Source: Algoriphagus sp. PAP.12 (GTDB lineage Bacteria; Bacteroidota; Bacteroidia; Cytophagales; Cyclobacteriaceae). Taken from it: a stretch of DNA of 64,000 bases. The translations under genes were made by a program, and so were the position numbers. Positions 18,320 to 27,621 of this stretch are shown piece by piece; within the stretch, counting starts at the first letter, position 1, and the number at the start of each line of letters is the position of its first letter. The stretch is taken from NCBI RefSeq assembly GCF_026652115.1, contig NZ_JAPPSQ010000011.1, positions 62,001 through 126,000 on the forward strand, written 5' to 3'. The notes under the pieces are model-generated. The model saw nothing but the letters and a program-made list of their open reading frames with translations, was not told where the DNA came from and made no database searches.

Positions 18320-19723
18320 ATGAAAAGCTTTTACAAATTCTTCCTTTCACTATTTCTGATTTTTATTTCAACTTTTTCATTTGGCCAGACCAAGAAGCCT
18401 AATATCATCTATATCATGGCAGATGATTTAGGGATTGGGGATTTAGGAGTGTATGGGCAGGAAAAAATCAAGACTCCCAATCTGGATCAGTTTGCAAAGG
18501 AAGGGATGGTTTTTACTGATTTTTATGCTGGAAGTACCGTCTGCGCTCCTTCAAGGGCGACTATAATGACAGGGCAGCACACTGGAAATACTTTATTGAG
18601 GGGAAATAGCAATGTGCCTATTGATCCTGATCAAAAGATATTGCCGGAATACCTTAAAGATGCAGGTTATACCACGGCAATGTTTGGGAAATGGGGCCTA
18701 GGTCTTGCCAACACAGTCGGTAGTCCCGAGAAAAGAGGTTGGGATGAGTTCGCCGGTTTTCTTTTGCAGCGTGATGCCCATTATCAGTTTCCGGATTCCA
18801 TTGATATGATTAGTGATGGAGTGATGACGAAACAGCCTTTTCCTAATGATTTGTTTGCAAATGATTATTTCTTGGAAAAGTCTGATGAGTTTATTCGCTC
18901 TCAAAGTGGTGAAAAGCCCTTTTTCTTGTATTTGTCTTATACCATTCCTCATGCTGAATTGGTTTTGTCCAAAGAGTCGCTTAAGCAATACTTGGATCAG
19001 GATGGGAAAAGTGTATTTCCTGATGAAAATGCTTGGCCTGACGGAAGACATTATGGTCCACAAGAATTTCCAAAAGCAGCCTATGCAGCGATGGTTTCTC
19101 ACTTAGATCATCAAATTGGTCAATTGATGGCTACTTTGAAGGAAAAAGGCTTGGATGAAAATACACTGGTGATTTTCACTTCTGATAATGGAACACATAC
19201 TGAAGGAGGAAGAACTGATGAGGATATTGAGTTTTTCAGGAGTAGTGCACAATATCGAGGCAAGAAGAGGGATTTGTATGAAGGAGGAATCCATGTTCCT
19301 TTTATGGCAAGATGGATAGGTACTGTCAAGCCGGGAACTGTTTCTGATTTCAGAGGGGCTTTTTATGATCTCCTCCCTACTTTTGCCCATTTGGCAGGTG
19401 AGAAAATAGAGGGAGAAATCGACGGGATTTCTTTTGTATCAACCTTGAAAGGGAAAGGAAAACAAGAGCAGCATCCTTATTTATATTGGGAGTTTCATGA
19501 GCAGGGGGGAAAGCAGGCCATATTGGTAGATAAGTGGAAGGTGATCAGGCTGGAAGTCGGTAAAAACCCACAGGGTGCTGTGGAATTATATGACTTGAGC
19601 ATAGACCCGTCTGAATCCAATGATGTTGCTTCTCAATTTCCTGAGAAAGCAGCCGAATTAACCCGTGTATTGGATGGAGTGAGGACGGAAAATCCACATT
19701 TTAATTTTGGAGCCAAGAATTAA
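18320..19723 (+). CDS. Secreted family S1 sulfatase (arylsulfatase type)
   Basis: A 467-residue enzyme from the ATG at 18320, which gives a clear signal peptide (MKSFYKFFLSLFLIFIS, cleavage near FGQ). The metal-binding start is NIIYIMADDLGIGDLG, and the formylglycine site is CAPSR within STVCAPSRATIMTG. Further family elements are GKWGLG and TSDNGTHTEGG. It hydrolyses a sulfate ester, substrate unknown. The Cys must be converted to formylglycine by a maturase not seen here. An upstream in-frame ATG at 18278 lacks a proper signal start. It ends 17 bases before atpZ. Confidence 0.9.
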   Translation: MKSFYKFFLSLFLIFISTFSFGQTKKPNIIYIMADDLGIGDLGVYGQEKIKTPNLDQFAKEGMVFTDFYAGSTVCAPSRATIMTGQHTGNTLLRGNSNVPIDPDQKILPEYLKDAGYTTAMFGKWGLGLANTVGSPEKRGWDEFAGFLLQRDAHYQFPDSIDMISDGVMTKQPFPNDLFANDYFLEKSDEFIRSQSGEKPFFLYLSYTIPHAELVLSKESLKQYLDQDGKSVFPDENAWPDGRHYGPQEFPKAAYAAMVSHLDHQIGQLMATLKEKGLDENTLVIFTSDNGTHTEGGRTDEDIEFFRSSAQYRGKKRDLYEGGIHVPFMARWIGTVKPGTVSDFRGAFYDLLPTFAHLAGEKIEGEIDGISFVSTLKGKGKQEQHPYLYWEFHEQGGKQAILVDKWKVIRLEVGKNPQGAVELYDLSIDPSESNDVASQFPEKAAELTRVLDGVRTENPHFNFGAKN

Positions 19724-19740
19724 GATAAAGCCAATTTATC

Positions 19741-19971
19741 ATGGAGAAGAAAGAGGCAAAGCCGAATAAGAAAAAAGAGCTTCCTGTTTGGGCCAAATAC
19801 ATGGGGTTATCATTCCAGTTATTTGGAGTGATTGGATTTGGAACGTGGTTTGGCTGGTGGATTCAGCAGAAAAGCGAAATGAAATTTCCCCTTTGGATCT
19901 TAATATTTTCCTTTTTATCCATAATTCTTGCCTTTTATCAACTCTGGGTCTCCATGAAGCAAGACAGATAA
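19741..19971 (+). CDS. atpZ: AtpZ/AtpI family protein
   Basis: A 76-residue protein with a basic hydrophilic N-terminus (KKEAKPNKKKE) and two transmembrane helices (YMGLSFQLFGVIGFG and LWILIFSFLSIILAFYQLW), the AtpZ/AtpI layout. These proteins head F-ATPase operons and are linked to c-ring assembly or Mg/Ca supply. The position directly before the F0 genes supports the call. Confidence 0.85.
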   Translation: MEKKEAKPNKKKELPVWAKYMGLSFQLFGVIGFGTWFGWWIQQKSEMKFPLWILIFSFLSIILAFYQLWVSMKQDR

Positions 19972-19984
19972 AATTTAAAAGTCC

Positions 19985-19992
19985 TACTTTTG
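19985..19992 (+). promoter_or_regulatory. Candidate -7 element before the second atp gene
   Basis: TACTTTTG matches the Bacteroidota -7 consensus TAnnTTTG. It lies 17 bases before the next start codon (20009). No clear TTG at the -33 position was found, so this may be a weak internal promoter or chance. Confidence 0.3.
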
Positions 19993-20008
19993 CAAAAAAA
20001 ATATTGCA

Positions 20009-20392
20009 ATGGCTCTTGCTAAAAATACCTATGTGAAATTCTTCCTTTTGTCAGCAATTATTGCTGGATTGGTCGTGGTTTTACAACAAGTTTTCCCCCA
20101 AATCATCCATTCGCAGATCTGGGAAATTTATTTTTTTCTGGTAATAATGTTTTTTTTGATCCATGTCTTGACAGGATTTCTGTTGAAAGCCAGTTCTGAA
20201 AATTTCTTCCAAATCTCGCTATTAGCGATGATTTTGAGATTAATAAGCTCATTTGTGTTCGTTGGGATCGAAGTTTGGGCCGGAATGGAGAATATTATTT
20301 TGTTTATATCGGATTTCTTTGTGCTTTTTTTGTTCTACCTGATTTTTGATATATACACCTTTATAGCTAACTTGCGCCCGATTTCGAAGTAG
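20009..20392 (+). CDS. Small membrane protein of the ATP synthase operon
   Basis: A 127-residue protein that is almost entirely four transmembrane helices (about 12-28, 42-60, 70-90 and 97-118), starting MALAKNTYVKFF. Its size, topology and place between atpZ and atpB resemble ATP synthase subunit I type proteins, which assist F0 assembly. No sequence motif settles this, so the role is inferred from context. Confidence 0.7.
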   Translation: MALAKNTYVKFFLLSAIIAGLVVVLQQVFPQIIHSQIWEIYFFLVIMFFLIHVLTGFLLKASSENFFQISLLAMILRLISSFVFVGIEVWAGMENIILFISDFFVLFLFYLIFDIYTFIANLRPISK

Positions 20393-20411
20393 CCCTCAAA
20401 AAAACGAGTTG

Positions 20412-21455
20412 ATGACGCGCAAATTTCTGGCCCTAAGTCTTTTAATTTCAGCACTTTTGCTGAGTGTTTCTAGCGCGGTATTCGCGTCTGGTTCCGAGAC
20501 TGAAGAAAGTAATGAAAGCCCAACGGAGTTTATCATGCACCACGTGAAAGATTCCCATGAATGGCATTTTTTCAACATTGGACATACCCATGTCACTCTT
20601 CCTTTGCCTGTAATTACCTACGCGGCAGATAGAGGGTTGGAGTTTTACATGTCTTCAGATTTCCAAAATCATGATACTCATCTTTTCGGTGAGGAAAATG
20701 CTCACAATGGTATCTTTATCGATAGCCATGAGCATTTAGGAAGAGTAGATGGAGGTTCTATCATGGATTTCTCTATTACCAAAAACGTAGCAATGATGTT
20801 CTTGGTGATCGGATTGGTTCTTTGGATCACTCTTTCTGCAGCAAGACACTATAAGAAAAACGGTGCTGTTTCTCCTAAAGGCGCTGCTTCTATCGTTGAG
20901 CCAATTGTGATTTTCGTTCGTGATGAAATCGCAGAAAAAGCAATCGGTCCTAAATACAAGAAGTTTGTTCCTTATTTGTTGACTTTGTTCTTCTTCATCT
21001 GGATTGGTAACCTTTTAGGTTTGATGCCGGGTGCTGCCAATTTGACTGGAAACATTGCTGTTACTTTTACCTTGGCGATTTTGACCTTTATCTTGGTTAA
21101 TATCAATGGGAATAAGGATTACTGGAAGCACGTTTTTGCAACTCCTGGAGTTCCTGCACCGCTTCTTCCAATTATCGTAGTAGTAGAATTTATTGGTCTG
21201 TTTACCAAGCCTTTCGCATTGATGGTTCGTTTGTTCGTGGCTATCACAGCAGGACACATTGTAATCTTGGCTTTCATAGCTTTGGTTTTCATTTTCGAGT
21301 CCTATGCAATCGGTGTGGTAAGTACCTTGATGGTGACCTTTATCAATATGATCGAATTACTTGTAGCGACTATTCAGGCTTATGTGTTTACCCTATTTAC
21401 AGCAATGTATATCGGGGGTGCAGTAGCTGAACACGCGCATGACGATCATCATTAA
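20412..21455 (+). CDS. atpB: ATP synthase F0 subunit a
   Basis: A 347-residue protein starting at ATG 20412 (MTRKFLALSLL). It has a signal-like segment, then an N-terminal extension of about 100 residues rich in His, Asp and Glu (DSHEWHFFNIGHTH), then the F0 a-subunit helices with the essential membrane arginine in PFALMVRLFVAITAGH, and a His-rich tail (EHAHDDHH). Subunit a forms the proton half-channels against the c-ring. The long extension is usual in Bacteroidota. A TTG one codon upstream is possible but less likely. Confidence 0.95.
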   Translation: MTRKFLALSLLISALLLSVSSAVFASGSETEESNESPTEFIMHHVKDSHEWHFFNIGHTHVTLPLPVITYAADRGLEFYMSSDFQNHDTHLFGEENAHNGIFIDSHEHLGRVDGGSIMDFSITKNVAMMFLVIGLVLWITLSAARHYKKNGAVSPKGAASIVEPIVIFVRDEIAEKAIGPKYKKFVPYLLTLFFFIWIGNLLGLMPGAANLTGNIAVTFTLAILTFILVNINGNKDYWKHVFATPGVPAPLLPIIVVVEFIGLFTKPFALMVRLFVAITAGHIVILAFIALVFIFESYAIGVVSTLMVTFINMIELLVATIQAYVFTLFTAMYIGGAVAEHAHDDHH

Positions 21456-21755
<300 letters not shown>

Positions 21756-21768
21756 GAACACAAAGAAT

Positions 21769-21793
21769 AGGGATTGGCGGTAGGCCAATCCCT
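21769..21793 (+). promoter_or_regulatory. Hairpin between atpE and atpF
   Basis: AGGGATTGGC (21769-21778) pairs with GCCAATCCCT (21784-21793) around a 5-base loop, a 10-bp stem with only a weak T-rich tail. It is more likely a message-stabilising or partial-termination element that keeps subunit c in excess than a full terminator. Confidence 0.65.
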
Positions 21794-21829
21794 TCTTATT
21801 GAACAAAACCGAAATTATAAACAATCATC

Positions 21830-22324
21830 ATGGATCTTATTTCACCTAGTTCTGGCCTGATTTTCTGGCAATTGTTCGGCTTCTTGGCCTTACTATTTAT
21901 CTTGATCAAATTTGCTTGGAAGCCGATGTTGGCAGCTCTTGAAGAGCGTGAAAGCACTATTGACAATGCCTTGAAAGCTGCTGAGCAAGCAAGAAATGAT
22001 ATGGCAAACTTGAAAGCTGAGAACGAAAAGTTGTTGGCTGAAGCAAGATTGGAAAGAGATACTATCTTGAAGAAAGCTCACGATGCTTCTGCGAAAATGA
22101 TCGAGGAAGCCAAAGTAGAAGCTGGTAAGCAAGGTGCTCAAATGATCGAAAACGCGAAAGCTGTAATCGAAACCGAGAAAAAGGCTGCTTTGGCTGAGGT
22201 GAAAACTCAAGTTGCTACCTTGACTCTTGAAGTAACAGAGAAATTGTTAAGAAAGAACTTGTCTGACGAGAAGGCTCAAAAAGACCTTGTTGACGGATTT
22301 GTAAATGAATTGAAGCTTAATTAA
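21830..22324 (+). CDS. atpF: ATP synthase F0 subunit b
   Basis: A 164-residue protein with one N-terminal membrane helix (SGLIFWQLFGFLALLFILIKFAW, in part) followed by a long charged coiled coil (residues about 35-140). It forms the peripheral stalk linking F0 to F1. The gene is 9 bases before atpH. Confidence 0.95.
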   Translation: MDLISPSSGLIFWQLFGFLALLFILIKFAWKPMLAALEERESTIDNALKAAEQARNDMANLKAENEKLLAEARLERDTILKKAHDASAKMIEEAKVEAGKQGAQMIENAKAVIETEKKAALAEVKTQVATLTLEVTEKLLRKNLSDEKAQKDLVDGFVNELKLN

Positions 22325-22333
22325 TTCCATCCC

Positions 22334-22891
22334 ATGTCAAATTACAGAGTAGCATCTCGTTATGCCAAGTCCATTTTGGAACTTGCTCTAGAAAAAGGCA
22401 AGCTGGAGGAAGTACATGCTGATTTTCAAAAAATGACTGCTATTGCAGCTTCTAATCGTGAGTTTTCTTTGCTTTTGAAAAACCCAGTTATTCATTCTGA
22501 AAAGAAATTGAATATCCTAAAGGCTCTTTTTCCAGATGCTCAGGAAATGACCAAGGCTTTCTTCGATATCATTTCAAGAAAGAATAGAGAAGAAGTATTG
22601 TTAGATGTAGCAAAAGAATTCGAAGTACAATACAATCTTCAAATGTCCATTCAGGTAGCTGAGTTGACTACTACCTTCCCAATTGATGCAAAATTGAGAA
22701 AGGAATTTGAAGCAATTGTAAAAGAAATATCGGGAAAAGAAACAGTTCAGTTGGTGGAAAAAGTAAATCCAGCATTGATCGGTGGATATGTCTTGAAAGT
22801 AAATGACCGTCAATTGGATGAGTCATTAAGCAGCAAACTGAGAGAATTGAAAAATCAGTTTAGTCAAAATCACTACGAAAGTAAAATCTAA
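22334..22891 (+). CDS. atpH: ATP synthase F1 subunit delta
   Basis: A 185-residue protein with the OSCP/delta pattern: N-terminal helical domain (RVASRYAKSILELA) and C-terminal VEKVNPALIGGYVLKVND. It joins the top of F1 to the b-subunit stalk. Its place between atpF and atpA is canonical. Confidence 0.95.
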   Translation: MSNYRVASRYAKSILELALEKGKLEEVHADFQKMTAIAASNREFSLLLKNPVIHSEKKLNILKALFPDAQEMTKAFFDIISRKNREEVLLDVAKEFEVQYNLQMSIQVAELTTTFPIDAKLRKEFEAIVKEISGKETVQLVEKVNPALIGGYVLKVNDRQLDESLSSKLRELKNQFSQNHYESKI

Positions 22892-22918
22892 TCTTAAAAG
22901 CATTAATCAATCTATATC

Positions 22919-24496
22919 ATGGCAGAAGTAAGACCAGATGAAGTTTCGGCGATCTTGAGAGAGCAGCTCTCAGGTGCCAGAACAGAGGCCGAACTCGAAG
23001 AAGTGGGAACAGTCCTTCAAGTAGGGGACGGTGTAGCTCGTATCTATGGACTTTCTAAGGCTCAGGCCGGGGAATTGCTGGAATTCGACAATGGTCTGAA
23101 AGCAATGGTACTGAACTTGGAAGAAGACAATGTAGGTGCTGTATTGTTCGGTGACTCTAAGGAGATCAAAGAAGGCGATACTGTAAAGCGTACTAAGAAA
23201 ATTGCTTCTATCCAGGTAGGTGAAGGAATGTTGGGCCGCGTTGTGGATACTTTGGGTAACCCTATCGATGGTAAAGGTCCTATCGCTGGTGATTTGTACG
23301 AAATGCCTTTGGAGCGTAAAGCACCAGGTGTAATCTACAGACAGCCGGTAACTGAGCCTCTTCAAACTGGTATCAAGTCAATTGATGCGATGATTCCAAT
23401 CGGTAGAGGACAGCGTGAATTGGTAATTGGTGACCGTCAGACTGGTAAGACTGCGGTAGTTATCGATACCATCCTTAACCAAAAAGAATTTTACGATAAA
23501 GGTGAGCCTGTATTCTGTATCTACGTTGCTGTAGGCCAGAAAGCATCCACTGTTGCCGGTGTGGTAGCAGCTTTGGAAAAAGGCGGTGCCCTTCCTTATA
23601 CAGTAGTAGTTTCTGCCGCTGCTTCTGATCCAGCTCCAATGCAGTTCTTTGCTCCATTTACTGGTGCTGCTATCGGGGAATTCTTCCGTGATACAGGACG
23701 TCCTGCTTTGGTAGTTTATGATGATCTTTCTAAGCAAGCTGTAGCTTACCGTGAAGTTTCTCTTCTATTGAGAAGACCTCCGGGACGTGAAGCATATCCA
23801 GGTGATGTATTCTACCTTCACTCAAGATTGCTAGAAAGAGCTGCGAAAATCAACAAGTCTGACGAAATCGCTTCTCAGATGAATGATCTTCCAGATTCTC
23901 TTAGACCTTTGGTTAAAGGTGGTGGTTCTTTGACCGCACTTCCGATCATCGAAACTCAAGCTGGTGATGTTTCTGCTTATATTCCGACAAACGTAATTTC
24001 CATTACTGACGGTCAGATCTTCTTGGAGACTAACCTGTTTAACTCTGGTATCCGTCCAGCTATTAACGTAGGTATCTCCGTATCCCGAGTAGGTGGTAAC
24101 GCGCAGATCAAATCTATGAAGAAGGTAGCCGGTACTTTGAAGTTGGATCAGGCTCAGTTCCGTGAATTGGAAGCTTTTGCCAAGTTCGGTTCTGACCTAG
24201 ATGCTACTACTAAGCGTACTATCGAAAGAGGTAGAAGAAACCAAGAAATCTTGAAGCAGCCTCAGTACTCTCCAGTATCTGTAGCTCATCAGGTAGCTAT
24301 CATCTATGCTTCTACTAGAGGCTTGATGGATACTGTACCTGTTGAAAAAGCAAGAGCATTCGAGAAAGAATTCTATACCTTGTTGGATACTTCTTATCCA
24401 GATGCATTGGAGTTGATCCTAAAAGGAAATATCGACGGAGCAGGTGAAGTTTTGAAAAAAGCTGCTGCAGAACTAGCTCCTAAGTACGCAAACTAA
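22919..24496 (+). CDS. atpA: ATP synthase F1 subunit alpha
   Basis: A 525-residue protein with the P-loop GDRQTGKT, the [12 protein letters not shown]-terminal barrel, and the family signature [13 protein letters not shown]. It is the non-catalytic nucleotide-binding subunit of F1. Codon use here is more biased and GC-richer than in most neighbours, as expected for a highly expressed gene. Confidence 0.97.
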   Translation: MAEVRPDEVSAILREQLSGARTEAELEEVGTVLQVGDGVARIYGLSKAQAGELLEFDNGLKAMVLNLEEDNVGAVLFGDSKEIKEGDTVKRTKKIASIQVGEGMLGRVVDTLGNPIDGKGPIAGDLYEMPLERKAPGVIYRQPVTEPLQTGIKSIDAMIPIGRGQRELVIGDRQTGKTAVVIDTILNQKEFYDKGEPVFCIYVAVGQKASTVAGVVAALEKGGALPYTVVVSAAASDPAPMQFFAPFTGAAIGEFFRDTGRPALVVYDDLSKQAVAYREVSLLLRRPPGREAYPGDVFYLHSRLLERAAKINKSDEIASQMNDLPDSLRPLVKGGGSLTALPIIETQAGDVSAYIPTNVISITDGQIFLETNLFNSGIRPAINVGISVSRVGGNAQIKSMKKVAGTLKLDQAQFRELEAFAKFGSDLDATTKRTIERGRRNQEILKQPQYSPVSVAHQVAIIYASTRGLMDTVPVEKARAFEKEFYTLLDTSYPDALELILKGNIDGAGEVLKKAAAELAPKYAN

Positions 24497-24504
24497 ATCA
24501 AACC

Positions 24505-24530
24505 AACCGGAGGTGAAAGCCTCCGGGTTT
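24505..24530 (+). promoter_or_regulatory. Hairpin between atpA and atpG
   Basis: CCGGAGG (24507-24513) pairs with CCTCCGG (24520-24526) around a 6-base loop, extended by AA/TT with one bulged G, followed by GTTTTAG. This looks like a leaky terminator or an RNA-stability hairpin inside the operon. Confidence 0.55.
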
Positions 24531-24557
24531 TAGATATCTGATTACAATAAAGCACGA

Positions 24558-25430
24558 ATGGCTAACCTCAAGGAAGTAAAGGAACGGATCAATTCGGTAG
24601 TCTCTACACAGCAGATTACCAAAGCAATGAAAATGGTATCCGCTGCGAAACTCAGAAGAGCTCAGGACAAAATCGTTCAGATGCGTCCTTACTCTCAGAA
24701 GTTGACCAATATCCTGAACAATGTATCTGCTGCATCTGAAGGTGCTGCAGACATTGTTTTTGCTGAAAAACGTGACGTGAAAAAGGTATTGATAGTACCT
24801 GTCACTTCTGATAAAGGCCTTTGTGGTGCTTTCAATACGAACGTGATCAAGGCTACCAATGCTGCGATCAAAAATCAATTTGCTGATAAAGAGATTACAA
24901 TTTTGCCTTTGGGTAAAAAAGCTTACGAAACTTTCAAAAAGCGTGAGTTTTCTGTAATCAACGATTTCTATCAAGTATTCTTGGATGTATCTTTTGACAA
25001 TGTCAGAGCTGCTGCAGAATATGCGATGAATGGATTTATCGCTGGTGACTATGATCAAGTAGTATTGGTATTCAATGAATTCAAAAACGTAGCTACTCAA
25101 ATCATCCGTACCGAACAATTTTTGCCAATGGCAAAAGAGGAAGGTGCTGAAGAAGTAAAAGCTGCTGAATCAGATTATATCATGGAACCTTCCAGATCCT
25201 ATATTATCGAGGAATTAGTTCCTACCTCTTTGAAAATTCAATTCTACAAAGCTGTATTGGAAAGCAATGCTTCTGAGCATGGTGCTCGAATGACAGCGAT
25301 GGATAAAGCGACTGAAAATGCTGGTGAATTGTTGAAAGAGTTGAGATTGATGTACAACAGATCTCGTCAAGCGGCGATTACGAATGAGATTTTGGAAATC
25401 GTAGCTGGTGCAAATGCACTTGGCGGATAA
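24558..25430 (+). CDS. atpG: ATP synthase F1 subunit gamma
   Basis: A 290-residue protein beginning MANLKEVKERINSVVSTQQI with the N- and C-terminal helices of the rotor shaft; the C-terminal signature LRLMYNRSRQAAITNEILEIV is present. It rotates within F1 and couples it to the c-ring. No atpD or atpC follows: a strong terminator comes next, then a sulfatase. Confidence 0.96.
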   Translation: MANLKEVKERINSVVSTQQITKAMKMVSAAKLRRAQDKIVQMRPYSQKLTNILNNVSAASEGAADIVFAEKRDVKKVLIVPVTSDKGLCGAFNTNVIKATNAAIKNQFADKEITILPLGKKAYETFKKREFSVINDFYQVFLDVSFDNVRAAAEYAMNGFIAGDYDQVVLVFNEFKNVATQIIRTEQFLPMAKEEGAEEVKAAESDYIMEPSRSYIIEELVPTSLKIQFYKAVLESNASEHGARMTAMDKATENAGELLKELRLMYNRSRQAAITNEILEIVAGANALGG

Positions 25431-25452
25431 TTATTACAATAGACCTATCTTC

Positions 25453-25485
25453 AAAACCACAGCTCGCAAGGGTTGTGGTTTTTTT
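25453..25485 (+). terminator. Terminator of the atp operon
   Basis: AAAACCACA (25453-25461) pairs with TGTGGTTTT (25474-25482) around a 12-base loop, ending in seven T. It lies 22 bases after the atpG stop codon. Confidence 0.85.
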
Positions 25486-25534
25486 GTTTTTAGGCTGTAC
25501 GCCCTATTTCTTTTTATTTGTTATTTTAGCCTTT

Positions 25535-27106
25535 ATGAAAAACCCCATTTCGAAGTCGTCCTTATTTTTATTGGCCATTGCTTTCCTTTTTTCTTGCCAG
25601 ACAAAACAGGAAGAAGTCCAAACTCCTCCCAATGTGATCATCATCCTAGCTGATGACTTAGGCTATGGGGATATCGGAGCTTTTAATCCTGAAAGTAAAA
25701 TCCCTACTCCTTACATAGATCAATTGGCAGCAGAGGGAATGATGTTTACGGATGCTCATACCCCTTCGGCTGTTTGTACACCTACCAGATATGGTCTCTT
25801 AACCGGTAGGTATAATTGGCGGTCCAGATTGAAAAACGGGGTATTAACAGGGAAGTCCAAGGCATTGATTCCCGAGGGCCGTTCTACGATGGCATCTGTC
25901 TTAAAGCATCAAGGATATAATACTGCTTTTATAGGAAAGTGGCATTTGGGTTGGAATTGGGGAATCAAGGATGGAGCTGAGGACAAGGGTGAAGGTTGGG
26001 ACCCACAAGATTTCGATCAAATTGATTTTGCGAAACCAATCACCCATAACCCAAACGATCTTGGGTTTGACTATTCCTATGGACATTCTGGTTCATTGGA
26101 TATGGCTCCATATGTCTATGTCGAAAATGGATTTTCCACAGCTGTTCCTGATACGATCACGGTGAATACAGGTAAATATTCTTGGTGGAGAAAAGGTCCA
26201 ACTTCTTATGATTTTGACCATGATCAAGTGACTCCTCATTTCTTTTCCAAAGCCCAGGATTACATTCGTAGCCAGACAGACTCCAAGGATCCTTTCTTTT
26301 TGTATTTGGCTTTGCCATCACCTCATACTCCTATCCTTCCAACTGAAGAATGGCAGGGAAAAAGTGATCTGGTACCTTTTGGAGACTTTATGATGATGAT
26401 CGATGATTATGTTGGAGCCTTAATGGAAACCTTGGAAGCATCTGGTCAAGCTGAAAACACCATAGTGATATTTACAAGTGATAATGGAGGATCTCCTGCT
26501 GCGGGATTAGATGTGATGAAAGAGCTAGGTCATGAGTCAAATTACATTTTCAGGGGTCATAAAGCCGATATCTACGAAGGAGGACATAGAGTTCCATTTA
26601 TCATTCGTTGGCCAGAAAAAATCCAAAAGGGGAGTAAGCGTGATGTAACAATTAACTTGACTGATTTAATGGCCACCGTAGCTGATATATGTGGATATAC
26701 GCTTCAGGATAATGAAGGGGAAGACAGTTATAGTATGGTGAAACTATTGGATGCGAATCAAAAAGTCGATTCTTTCAGAGAAGCGAGTGTCTATCATTCC
26801 ATCAATGGAAGTTTTGCCATTCGTAAAGGCGATTGGAAACTAATCATGGCCAAAGGGTCAGGAGGATGGAGTTCTCCTAAACCTAATACTGAGGAAGAAG
26901 AAGGTTTGCCTGATGTCCAACTGTACAATCTGGCAGATGATATTCAGGAATCAACCAATGTATACGATGCTCATCCGGAAATAGTAGAAGAGTTAAAATC
27001 TCTTTTGATCAAATATATTCAAGAGGGGAGAAGTACTCCCGGAGCACCTCAAAAGAATGATGAAATATCTGACCCTTGGACTCAACTTTGGTTTATTGAT
27101 GAATAA
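25535..27106 (+). CDS. Family S1 sulfatase, predicted lipoprotein
   Basis: A 523-residue enzyme from ATG 25535. The signal ends in a lipobox (AIAFLFSCQTK), so it is probably membrane anchored. NVIIILADDLGYGDIG starts the metal site; the formylglycine site is CTPTR within SAVCTPTRYGLLTG; GKWHLGW and TSDNGGSPAAG follow. The substrate is unknown. An in-frame upstream ATG at 25475 lies in the atp terminator and was rejected. It shares only the fold with the 18320 sulfatase; the two are clearly different in length and linker sequence. Confidence 0.9.
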   Translation: MKNPISKSSLFLLAIAFLFSCQTKQEEVQTPPNVIIILADDLGYGDIGAFNPESKIPTPYIDQLAAEGMMFTDAHTPSAVCTPTRYGLLTGRYNWRSRLKNGVLTGKSKALIPEGRSTMASVLKHQGYNTAFIGKWHLGWNWGIKDGAEDKGEGWDPQDFDQIDFAKPITHNPNDLGFDYSYGHSGSLDMAPYVYVENGFSTAVPDTITVNTGKYSWWRKGPTSYDFDHDQVTPHFFSKAQDYIRSQTDSKDPFFLYLALPSPHTPILPTEEWQGKSDLVPFGDFMMMIDDYVGALMETLEASGQAENTIVIFTSDNGGSPAAGLDVMKELGHESNYIFRGHKADIYEGGHRVPFIIRWPEKIQKGSKRDVTINLTDLMATVADICGYTLQDNEGEDSYSMVKLLDANQKVDSFREASVYHSINGSFAIRKGDWKLIMAKGSGGWSSPKPNTEEEEGLPDVQLYNLADDIQESTNVYDAHPEIVEELKSLLIKYIQEGRSTPGAPQKNDEISDPWTQLWFIDE

Positions 27107-27123
27107 TAAAATTTTAAAAAGGG

Positions 27124-27149
27124 CCTAGACGTAAAGTCTGGGTTTTTTT
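27124..27149 (+). terminator. Terminator after the sulfatase gene
   Basis: CCTAGAC (27124-27130) and GTCTGGG (27136-27142) form a 7-bp stem with one G-T pair, followed by seven T. It overlaps the end of the convergent doxX gene. Confidence 0.65.
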
Positions 27150-27529
27150 GATGTGAGTCCATCTATGGAGAATTTCCCTCCTCCAGCAATACATAGTGTC
27201 AAGAAGCAAATAAAGAACATGAGAGGGAGTTCTTTTCTTCCAAAAGGATCATCAGCATGGGCATAAAATGCAGCTGTCAGCATGGTTGCCATTAATGGAA
27301 TTGTAGCAAGTCTGACTTTGAAACCGACGATAACTAGTGCTGCACAAATTACTTCAGCAAAAGTGGCCATTGCTAATGATACAGTTGGTCCTAAACCAAA
27401 TGGGTCAGAAAATTTGACTTCATCAGCAAAAAGACGATTGATTTTGGGTATACCGTGGGTTAGAATCAATGCACCGGAACCTAACCTCAAGATTAGAAGT
27501 GCTATGTGTTTTTCAATGGATTTTTTCAT
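27125..27529 (-). CDS. DoxX family membrane protein
   Basis: A 134-residue protein with four transmembrane helices and the DoxX features RLGSGALILTHGIPKINRL at the N-terminus and VICAALVIVGFKVRLATIPL in the middle. DoxX-family proteins sit with redox systems, but no partner is adjacent here. It stands alone between two terminators with related loop sequences. Confidence 0.85.
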   Translation of the reverse strand: MKKSIEKHIALLILRLGSGALILTHGIPKINRLFADEVKFSDPFGLGPTVSLAMATFAEVICAALVIVGFKVRLATIPLMATMLTAAFYAHADDPFGRKELPLMFFICFLTLCIAGGGKFSIDGLTSKKPRLYV

Positions 27530-27561
27530 AGGGGCGATTTGAATTCCTACCTAAAAAAATA

Positions 27562-27591
27562 AAAAATGGGCTAGATGTAAAGCCCATTTTT
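27562..27591. terminator. Bidirectional terminator-like hairpin after the FAD oxidoreductase gene
   Basis: AAAAATGGGCT (27562-27572) pairs with AGCCCATTTTT (27581-27591) around an 8-base loop. A and T runs on both sides allow function on either strand; on the minus strand it ends the hydroxyproline operon. Confidence 0.75.
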
Positions 27592-27621
27592 ATATTTCTA
27601 CTTATTTTTTTAGGAAAGGTA

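Noticed and set aside
21769..21793. Full terminator between atpE and atpF
   Set aside because: T-tail is weak and the operon order continues in one strand to atpG.
24498..25118. Minus-strand frame of 206 codons opposite atpG
   Set aside because: Long but antisense to a highly conserved gene; composition rich in Ser, Tyr, Phe and Arg, typical of shadows.
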